Shown in pieces: positions 7,523-11,978 of a stretch of DNA of 11,978 bases. Every line of letters begins with the position of its first letter. Position 1 is the stretch's first letter. The translations under genes and the position numbers were made by a program. Origin of the DNA: Patescibacteria group bacterium (GTDB taxonomy: Bacteria; Patescibacteriota; Patescibacteriia; UBA2591; UBA6264); NCBI GenBank assembly GCA_022572625.1, contig JACZVN010000004.1, positions 1-11,978 on the forward strand, written 5' to 3'. Below the pieces are notes generated by a model. It was not told where the DNA came from. It ran no database searches and saw only the letters and a program-made list of their open reading frames with translations.

Positions 7523-7530
7523 CTCCTTTT
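7523..7530 (-). promoter_or_regulatory. Strong ribosome binding site of the 1034-residue gene
   Basis: AAAAGGAG on the minus strand, eight bases before the ATG at 7514. It is the only well-placed, near-consensus Shine-Dalgarno sequence before any gene in this window, and it fixes the start. Confidence 0.85.
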
Positions 7531-7562
7531 TTGAATTTTTAAAGAACTTTTATCTTAAATCA

Positions 7563-7591
7563 AGTATAATTTTTTATTTGTTTTTTGTCAA
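7563..7591 (-). promoter_or_regulatory. Promoter of the 1034-residue gene
   Basis: On the minus strand, a perfect TTGACA (7591-7586), a 17-base spacer and TATACT (7568-7563). The start near 7556 leaves a leader of about 40 bases that contains the ribosome binding site. It lies immediately downstream of the ychF terminator. Confidence 0.8.
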
Positions 7592-7606
7592 GTTAATAAG
7601 TTTTTG

Positions 7607-7640
7607 AACAAAAAAAAGAGATTAATCTCTTTTTTTTGTT
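7607..7640 (-). terminator. Terminator of ychF, a perfect 34-bp palindrome
   Basis: A perfect inverted repeat without a mismatch (AACA8GAGATT mirrored by AATCTCT8GTT), located about 13 bases after the ychF stop. The T8 tract within the stem gives the U-run on either strand. The core is AT-rich, so the hairpin is weaker than the GC-cored one at 4364-4395. Confidence 0.7.
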
Positions 7641-7652
7641 GATTGTTTAAAA

Positions 7653-8714
7653 TTAAGAATTAAATTTAAAATGGATTATTTCCCCGTCTTGAATAAGATA
7701 ATCTTTCCCTTCAATCCGTAATTGTCCTGTTTCGCGCGCATTTTGAATTGAGCCAGCCGTAATTAAATTCTGCCAGTTAATAACTTCGGCTCGAATAAAT
7801 CCTTGGGCCAGGTCAGTATGAATTTTAGCGGCTGCTTCAGGCGCTTTAGTGCCAAAAGGAATAGTCCAGGCTTGGAGAATCTGGTTTTGAGTAGTAAAAA
7901 AAGTAATTAAATTTAGCTTTTTATAGACAGAAAGAATTAAAGTATCCAGGGCTGAATTATCTTGGCCGTATTCTTTTAAATATTCTTTAGTTTCTTCTGG
8001 CGATAAATCGGCTAAGTCGGCCTCTAGTTTAGCGCAAAGATGGATCTGATTGTTAATCGTTGATGATTGATCGTTAATTGATTTTTCATCAATATTGAAA
8101 ACATGAATAATTGGTTTACTAGTTAATAAATTAAGATCAGCGATTAATGCTTTTTCTTCTTCGGCTAAATTTAATTCTCTTATTGGCTGGCCATCGCCCA
8201 AAGTTTTTTTTATTTTTTCTAAAATCCCGGCTAGCTTTAGGGCAATTTTATCTTGGCTTTTAGTTTCTTTTTTAACTTTGGTCAATCTTTTTTCCACGGA
8301 GGCTAAATCAGCAAAGATCAATTCAAGTTTAATCGTTTCAATATCACCGGGCGGATCAATTTTACCGCTGACGTGAGTAATATTAGTGTCAGTAAAAGAT
8401 CTGACGATTTCAATTAAAGCGTCGACTTCTCGAATGCGGGATAAAAATTGATTGCCCAGCCCTTCTCCTTGATGAGCCCCTTTAACTAAACCGGCAATAT
8501 CAACAAATTCAATATAAGTAGGCAGGACTTGTTTGGGGTTTAAAATTTGAGCTAGTTGCTCTAATCTTTGATCCGGCACTTTCACTGTGCCAACATTTGG
8601 ATCAATAGTGCAAAAAGGATAATTAGAAATATCAACCTGTTTTTTAGTTAAGGCTTTAAAAAGGGTTGATTTGCCTACGTTAGGCAGGCCAATAATGCCG
8701 ACGGAAAAACTCAT
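7653..8714 (-). CDS. ychF: Ribosome-associated P-loop ATPase YchF/OLA1 family
   Basis: YchF is an Obg-related P-loop protein that prefers ATP, binds ribosomes and is linked to start-codon choice and redox stress. The 353-residue product has G1 (GLPNVGKS, 9-16), G3 (DIAGL, 72-76, followed by VKGAHQGEGLGNQFL), the YchF-specific NIDE (207-210) in place of the usual NKxD, and a C-terminal TGS domain (about 268-351, with AWTIPFGTKAPEAA, IHTD, GFIRAE and EGKDYLIQDGE). The segment after NIDE, normally a variable helix, is replaced by INDQSSTINNQ (213-223), encoded by a degenerate 7-bp tandem repeat. The ATG at 8714 lies six bases after a perfect -10 box, so the message is predicted to be leaderless, and no ribosome binding site exists. 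It is transcribed alone up to the palindromic terminator. Confidence 0.97.
   Translation of the reverse strand: MSFSVGIIGLPNVGKSTLFKALTKKQVDISNYPFCTIDPNVGTVKVPDQRLEQLAQILNPKQVLPTYIEFVDIAGLVKGAHQGEGLGNQFLSRIREVDALIEIVRSFTDTNITHVSGKIDPPGDIETIKLELIFADLASVEKRLTKVKKETKSQDKIALKLAGILEKIKKTLGDGQPIRELNLAEEEKALIADLNLLTSKPIIHVFNIDEKSINDQSSTINNQIHLCAKLEADLADLSPEETKEYLKEYGQDNSALDTLILSVYKKLNLITFFTTQNQILQAWTIPFGTKAPEAAAKIHTDLAQGFIRAEVINWQNLITAGSIQNARETGQLRIEGKDYLIQDGEIIHFKFNS
8052..8079 (-). repeat. Degenerate 7-bp tandem repeat inside ychF
   Basis: Read on the plus strand, four consecutive heptamers, GTTAATC, GTTGATG, ATTGATC and GTTAATT, follow the pattern RTTRATN. They encode most of INDQSSTINNQ in YchF. 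A 7-bp unit keeps its phase in protein only every 21 bases, so the four copies translate as non-identical peptides. Confidence 0.75.
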
Positions 8715-8720
8715 ACTTAG

Positions 8721-8749
8721 ATTATAGTCTTTTTTATTTAAAATGACAA
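8721..8749 (-). promoter_or_regulatory. Promoter of ychF, predicted leaderless
   Basis: On the minus strand, TTGTCA (8749-8744), a 17-base spacer and a perfect TATAAT (8726-8721). Only six bases separate the -10 box from the ATG at 8714, so transcription should start at or beside the A of the start codon. Confidence 0.75.
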
Positions 8750-8757
8750 ACTATCCC

Positions 8758-8785
8758 TTGCTTTAGGTTAGATCTTTGTTATGAT
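8758..8785 (+). promoter_or_regulatory. Possible promoter of the 8866-11814 gene group
   Basis: TTGCTT at 8758-8763, a 16-base spacer and TATGAT at 8780-8785 would start transcription near 8792 and leave a leader of about 75 bases. A second TATAAT at 8802-8807 is present but has no -35 at normal spacing. The match is moderate only. Confidence 0.4.
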
Positions 8786-8865
8786 AAAAAGGTAAAAATA
8801 ATATAATATAATTTATGATTATAAAGGTCGATATTACAAACATAATAAATATTTCAGAATAATTT

Positions 8866-9681
8866 ATGTATTATCGGATAATTATTATCACCTTGATGCT
8901 CAGTTTAATCTTTTCTTTTGCTCCTGTACTGGCTCAAGAAAATGAAGAGCCAGAAACAAGCCCGGCTCAATTATTGCGTCAGCAGGCTCAAGAAGAACGA
9001 GAAACTTTAAAAACTGAGCTTAGGGAAAAGCGAGTTCAGATTCAAGAAAAAATTAAGCAAGAAAGAGTTAATTTACGAAATGAAACACAAGTAAATTTAG
9101 AGAATTTTAAAGCTCTTTCCCCAGAAGACCGTCAGCAGGCTCAAGAAGCTTTGCAAACCCGCCGGCAAAATCTTAGACAAGAGGCGCAACTTTTAAGTCA
9201 AAATCTTAGACAAGAGGCGCAACAACTTCGCCAGGATTTTCGAGAAAAAGTGCAATCGCTAAGGAATCGCGTCCGCATTGCGGCCGCCCATGGTAAAGGT
9301 TTACGCATGCTTAATCGTTTTCGTTCAGCCGTCACTCGTTTTGATCATATTCTTTCAAGATTAGAAACGCGACTCAGTAAACTTCAAGCGCGGGGTATTG
9401 ATACATCTTCTTTGAGTTCTTCTTTTGAAGAAGCAAGGAATATGAAAGTTGGAGCTGAGGCGACAATGGAAACGCTTAAAGCAAAATATGAATCGCTTCT
9501 TGAAGGTGAAAATTCTCAAGGGATTGGACAAGAGGCGCAGACCATAGCCAAGGAACTTAAAACCGAAGTTAAAGATTTACATAGTAAACTTCGTGAAATT
9601 ATGAATGGCATCAAAGGGTTAGTTTCAACCGCGACTGAAGAAGATAGTGAAGAAGAAAGTGAAGAAGAAATAGAAGAATAA
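8866..9681 (+). CDS. Secreted coiled-coil protein with acidic tail
   Basis: This 271-residue protein of unknown function has a good signal peptide: MYYR, a hydrophobic core, then PVLA with cleavage likely after residue 23. Residues about 32-140 are a long Gln/Glu/Arg/Leu-rich helical region expected to form a coiled coil, with an 11-residue repeat (QNLRQEAQLLS then QNLRQEAQQLR) that arose by a 33-base duplication. A second, less charged helical part (about 140-250) contains RFRSAVTRFDHILSRLETRLSKL. The last 14 residues are almost all Glu, Asp and Ser, encoded by a GAA-rich tract. It has no cysteine and no sorting motif. It heads a tightly spaced group; the next gene starts four bases after its stop. 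A role at the cell surface or in the wall space is inferred from the signal peptide and the neighbouring mltG only. Confidence 0.8.
   Translation: MYYRIIIITLMLSLIFSFAPVLAQENEEPETSPAQLLRQQAQEERETLKTELREKRVQIQEKIKQERVNLRNETQVNLENFKALSPEDRQQAQEALQTRRQNLRQEAQLLSQNLRQEAQQLRQDFREKVQSLRNRVRIAAAHGKGLRMLNRFRSAVTRFDHILSRLETRLSKLQARGIDTSSLSSSFEEARNMKVGAEATMETLKAKYESLLEGENSQGIGQEAQTIAKELKTEVKDLHSKLREIMNGIKGLVSTATEEDSEEESEEEIEE
9166..9223 (+). repeat. Direct repeat of 25 bases at 33-base offset in the coiled-coil gene
   Basis: The 25 bases at 9166-9190 recur exactly at 9199-9223. The 33-base period equals 11 residues, three turns of a coiled-coil helix, so the duplication keeps frame and helical register. 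Shorter echoes are found at 8981 and 9132 (CAGCAGGCTCAAGAAG) and near 9528 (ACAAGAGGCGCAG). Confidence 0.9.
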
Positions 9682-9685
9682 TTAT

Positions 9686-10042
9686 ATGAATAAAAATATA
9701 TTGATTATAATTATTATCCTCATTATCGTTATTGTTGGCGTGATTGCTTTTCTAAATCGTGAATCAGATGGTTCAGAGTCAGAAACTCAGCTTTTGGATC
9801 AAAAAGAATCATTGAACGTTGAACAGGATTTGACCCCAATAGAGTTGTCACCAGAAGAACAGCAAGCCGCTATAGAACAGGGGATTGAATTTTCTACTGA
9901 AGAAGATAACAAAGCAATAAATTTGCAAAATGTTCGCACCTCTGATGAATTAGGGGCCATTGAGGCTGATCTTAACGAAACTGATCTTTCGGGAATTGAT
10001 CTAGAATTAGAGGCCATTGAGGCTGATCTTTCGGGATTATAG
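9686..10042 (+). CDS. Membrane-anchored acidic protein with internal C-terminal repeat
   Basis: The product has 118 residues. Its very hydrophobic, Ile-rich N-terminal helix (about residues 4-23) anchors an acidic extracytoplasmic or cytoplasmic tail; the charge pattern (Lys before, Asn-Arg-Glu after) does not settle the side firmly. The C-terminal third contains two copies of AIEADL, 19 residues apart, separated by NETDLSGIDLELE and followed by SGL. I recall a similar IEADL-type ending in other CPR membrane proteins but cannot verify it. The function is unknown. It starts four bases after the secreted coiled-coil gene, so the two are very likely cotranscribed and possibly act together. Its stop is TAG. 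A 76-base gap follows. A frame on the opposite strand (9799-10017) is a shadow. Confidence 0.75.
   Translation: MNKNILIIIIILIIVIVGVIAFLNRESDGSESETQLLDQKESLNVEQDLTPIELSPEEQQAAIEQGIEFSTEEDNKAINLQNVRTSDELGAIEADLNETDLSGIDLELEAIEADLSGL
9955..10030 (+). repeat. 19-base direct repeat, 57-base offset, at the end of the acidic protein gene
   Basis: GGCCATTGAGGCTGATCTT occurs exactly at 9955-9973 and at 10012-10030, in frame (19 codons apart). CTGATCTTTCGGGA is also repeated at about 9981 and 10023, so the region is a shuffled internal duplication. Confidence 0.85.
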
Positions 10043-10118
10043 TTTTCAGATTAGTTAGGTGAGATAAAAATTTAAGACAATTTTCATATTGTCGGTATTT
10101 TAATATAGCATAAGATAT

Positions 10119-10274
10119 ATGGCAAAAGAAAAACGATCATTTAAACGATTATCTAAAGGAATTCGTAAACATATTCGTCAAGAGAAAGCCCGCCTTAGGC
10201 GGGAGGGTTTAGATCCGGTTGAAGAAAAAAGATTAATAGCCGAATTATACCGAAAGGTTACACCTAATAATTAA
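10119..10274 (+). CDS. Small basic protein, 51 residues, upstream of mltG
   Basis: An ATG at 10119 opens a 51-residue frame ending in TAA at 10272-10274. The protein starts MAKEKRSFKRLSKGIRKHIR and ends LYRKVTPNN. It is strongly basic (many Lys and Arg) and looks wholly helical, with the centre QEKARLRREGLDPVEEKRLI. The regular amphipathic pattern, sensible codon use, clean start and stop and tight position before mltG argue for a real gene. I recall similar short KxIRxEKARIRRE proteins in other CPR genomes, without a named function; this is memory, not a search. A nucleic-acid or ribosome-binding role is plausible from charge alone. It is not clearly bS21, although size and charge are similar. 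No ribosome binding site is visible. mltG begins 17 bases after its stop. Confidence 0.7.
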   Translation: MAKEKRSFKRLSKGIRKHIRQEKARLRREGLDPVEEKRLIAELYRKVTPNN

Positions 10275-10291
10275 TTGTCAATCATAAATTT

Positions 10292-11344
10292 ATGTCAAAA
10301 AAAGGCAGTTGCTTAGGTTATTTAGTTTTTGTTGTTTTGGTCATTTTTTTGTATTTTTCTTTTAAGGAAAGTGATTTGGTTAATGAAGAAATAAATCAGA
10401 ATATTTTTGTGATTGAAAAAGGAGAAGGTTTAAAAGAGGTTAGTGAAAGATTAGAACAAGAGGGATTAGTGGGAAGCAAAAAATTATTTCAACTTTATAC
10501 TTTTTTTAGTAATGCCAGAAAAAATATTTTACCTGGCGAATATAATCTTGAATCAGGCACGAGTTTTAAAAATTTAGTTAATATTTTAACTAGCCAGTCC
10601 TTGGCTTCAGAAATCGAGGTTACTATTCTTGAGAGTTGGACCAATAGAGAAATCGGAGTTGCTTTAGAAAATAAAGGGTTAGTAACTCAAGCAGAATTTT
10701 CCGAGGCTTTAGCCGAGATTGGCCAACAAAAATCTGATTGGCTAAAAGAGTTTAATTTTTTATCCGAAGTTTTAGATGATAAAGTTTTATCAGTGATTGG
10801 AAAAGATCCTCATCAGATTTTACAAGGTTATCTTTTTCCTGATACTTATCGTTTTTATAAAGAAACTACCGCCCAGGCAATAATCAAAAAGATGCTAAAT
10901 AATTTTGATCAAAAAATAGATAATGAAATGCGGCTCAAGTTTCAAGAATCGGGTCGGACTATTCATGAAATTGTGACTTTAGCTTCAATTGTAGAAAAAG
11001 AAGCTTCATTGGACCAGGACCGCCGTTTAATTGCTGATCTTTTTTGGGATAGATTATCGATTAATTGGGCCATGCAATCAGATGCGACTATTAATTATGT
11101 TTTAAGTACTTCAAATTTGCAGCCAACTTTTGAAGATACCCGCGCCCTCTCGCCTTATAATACTTACCTTCATCCCGGTTTACCACCCGGACCAATTAAT
11201 AATCCTAGCTTGTCATCTATTCGAGCCACGATTTATCCGATTGAAAATGATTATTGCTGTTTTTTAACTAATCACGAAGGTAAAAATATTTTCAGTCGGA
11301 CTATTGAAGAACATTATAGAAATAAAGAGATATATCTCAAATGA
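10292..11344 (+). CDS. mltG: Endolytic murein transglycosylase MltG (YceG-like)
   Basis: MltG cleaves nascent glycan strands in the membrane-proximal wall and is thought to set their length. The 350-residue protein has one N-terminal membrane helix (about 6-24), an N-terminal small domain (about 35-105, LPGEYNLESGTSF), then the YceG catalytic fold: LQGYLFPDTYRF (177-188), LASIVEKEAS (230-239) with E235 as the probable catalytic glutamate, MQSDATINY (261-269), LSPYNTYLHPGLPPGPINNP (286-305) and CCFLTNHEGKNIFSRT (322-337). All family blocks are present and length is typical. The stop overlaps the next gene (ATGA), so translation is likely coupled. It indicates that this cell makes peptidoglycan. 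No ribosome binding site precedes the ATG. Confidence 0.96.
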   Translation: MSKKGSCLGYLVFVVLVIFLYFSFKESDLVNEEINQNIFVIEKGEGLKEVSERLEQEGLVGSKKLFQLYTFFSNARKNILPGEYNLESGTSFKNLVNILTSQSLASEIEVTILESWTNREIGVALENKGLVTQAEFSEALAEIGQQKSDWLKEFNFLSEVLDDKVLSVIGKDPHQILQGYLFPDTYRFYKETTAQAIIKKMLNNFDQKIDNEMRLKFQESGRTIHEIVTLASIVEKEASLDQDRRLIADLFWDRLSINWAMQSDATINYVLSTSNLQPTFEDTRALSPYNTYLHPGLPPGPINNPSLSSIRATIYPIENDYCCFLTNHEGKNIFSRTIEEHYRNKEIYLK

Positions 11345-11814
11345 TAAAAAAATTTGTTCTGGATTTTAAACGTCTATTTTATTGGATAGATAGTTTTTTA
11401 TTAAAAGTGCCTATCATTGGCCCGCGTCTTTATCTTCGGCAATTAGTTAAATTTACGTTGGTCGGCGGTTTAATAACTATAATTGATTTCGCGGTTTATA
11501 TTTTTTTAACCCGCGTTTTTTTATTTTGGCGCGATCATTATCTTTGGGCTAATTTTATTGGCATGTCAGTTGGCGCAGTTGCTAGTTTTATCGCTAATAA
11601 GAATTGGGTTTTTAAAAATCAGGGGAAAAAAGTCACCGCTCAGTATTTTAAATTTTGGCTGGCCGGCGGAGTTGGTGGTATGATTTTATATCAAATTTTA
11701 TTAATGGCTTTTGTTGAAACCCTATTTTTATATGATCTTTTAGCCAAAGCTTTAGCGGCTTTAATTATCTTATTTTTTCGATTTGTTTTACAAAAATTTT
11801 GGATATTTAAATAA
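11341..11814 (+). CDS. GtrA-family integral membrane protein
   Basis: GtrA-like proteins are small four-helix membrane proteins linked to transfer of lipid-linked sugars or wall polymers across the membrane; the biochemical role is rarely proven. The 157-residue product shows the PF04138 pattern: LVKFTLVGGLITIIDFAVY in helix 1 (about 35-58), NFIGMSVGAVASFIANKNWVF in helix 2 (71-91), then FKFWLAGGVGGMILY (103-117) and a last helix ending RFVLQKFWIFK. An N-terminal extension of about 30 residues with an amphipathic look precedes helix 1. Its ATG overlaps the mltG stop by four bases (ATGA), so it is in the same operon, which fits a cell-envelope role. No terminator follows within 40 bases. Confidence 0.92.
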   Translation: MIKKFVLDFKRLFYWIDSFLLKVPIIGPRLYLRQLVKFTLVGGLITIIDFAVYIFLTRVFLFWRDHYLWANFIGMSVGAVASFIANKNWVFKNQGKKVTAQYFKFWLAGGVGGMILYQILLMAFVETLFLYDLLAKALAALIILFFRFVLQKFWIFK

Positions 11815-11849
11815 GAATATATATATCATTATTATATAAATAATCAAGG

Positions 11850-11913
11850 TATAATGTGCATTTTGAGAAATGGTCATAGAGATCTCAATGGTCATTGGTT
11901 AAACAATGAGATC
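11850..11913 (+). promoter_or_regulatory. Possible -10 box and alternatively folding leader at the right edge
   Basis: A TATAAT at 11850-11855, without a recognisable -35, would start transcripts near 11862. The following bases contain three overlapping stems: A, TTGAGA/TCTCAA (11863-11868 with 11883-11888); B, GATCTCA/TGAGATC (11881-11887 with 11907-11913); C, TCATTG/CAATGA (11892-11897 with 11904-11909). A and C can coexist, and B excludes both. AATGGTCAT is repeated at 11869-11877 and 11887-11895. No U-run follows stem B. The gene it would control, if any, lies beyond the window; an ATG at 11963 has too little sequence to judge. Confidence 0.3.
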
Positions 11914-11978
11914 GTTTATATGTTTGAAAATAGAACTTAGTTTTCTTTTTTATTCTCCTTTTATGAATTGCCAAATAT

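Noticed and set aside
9799..10017. 72-residue minus-strand frame opposite the acidic anchored protein
   Set aside because: It is antisense to a better-supported gene; the Ser-rich product reflects the complement of acidic codons.
10095..10120. Promoter directly before the 51-residue gene
   Set aside because: TAATAT and TAAGAT can be found, but no -35 lies at acceptable spacing, and the second is too close to the ATG.
11320..11344. UGA recoded as glycine or tryptophan
   Set aside because: The mltG product ends at a normal family length at UGA, and conserved Gly and Trp positions in the other genes do not need UGA.
11860..11935. Possible tRNA or CRISPR unit at the right edge
   Set aside because: There is no T-loop, acceptor pairing or anticodon arm of normal size, and only two 9-base repeats at 18-base spacing.
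11854..11940. 28-residue frame starting MCILRNGH after the GtrA gene
   Set aside because: Its ATG overlaps the likely -10 box and it has no ribosome binding site. The repeated NGH only reflects the AATGGTCAT DNA repeat, and it is in the GtrA frame by a one-in-three chance.

Overview
The window is AT-rich (hand-counted lines of typical genes are 27-32% GC) and densely packed. It has four alternating strand blocks with no gap over about 170 bases. The best fit is a Patescibacteria/CPR genome. The supports are a four-domain ribosomal protein S1, compact housekeeping genes (lspA, ychF, mltG), a small GtrA protein, almost no Shine-Dalgarno sequences, and promoters placed so that rpsA and ychF would be leaderless. 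The small secreted or anchored proteins also recall CPR genomes, but that is from memory. UGA serves as a stop (end of mltG), so this is not the UGA-glycine code of Gracilibacteria/Absconditabacteria.

Layout. (1) Minus strand, 1-1476: rpsA followed one base later by ftsH. The ftsH frame breaks near 177-185, continues in a second frame and runs off the left edge. (2) Plus strand, 1576-3678: an unrecognised membrane-anchored protein, then a DksA/TraR-like zinc-finger protein and lspA four bases apart, closed by a bidirectional terminator. (3) Minus strand, 3730-8714: ychF with its own terminator, then a 1034-residue exported protein with its own consensus promoter, strong ribosome binding site and terminator, then an unrecognised 187-residue protein with its own promoter. 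(4) Plus strand, 8866-11814: a secreted coiled-coil protein, a membrane-anchored acidic protein, a 51-residue basic protein, mltG, and a GtrA-family membrane protein overlapping mltG. The last 164 bases hold a possible promoter and a leader that can fold in alternative ways before the right edge.

The most unusual item is the 1034-residue protein (4410-7514). It has a signal peptide, a zinc-peptidase motif (HELAH plus a downstream EG), TolB-like propeller blades, and a C-terminal segment resembling an Omp85/D15 outer-membrane barrel that ends in an alternating-hydrophobic strand with terminal Phe. CPR cells are generally described as lacking a conventional outer membrane, so this is either a transferred gene, a sign of an unexpected surface layer, or evidence that the organism or assembly is not what the neighbours suggest. 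Its higher GC in sampled lines, its strong ribosome binding site (the only one in the window) and its self-contained transcription unit fit acquisition.

Functionally, much of the window concerns the cell envelope: FtsH (membrane proteolysis), LspA (lipoprotein maturation), MltG (glycan-strand termination), GtrA (lipid-linked sugar or polymer transport), several secreted or anchored proteins, and the putative barrel protein. The rest is translation and its control (S1, YchF, the DksA-like protein).
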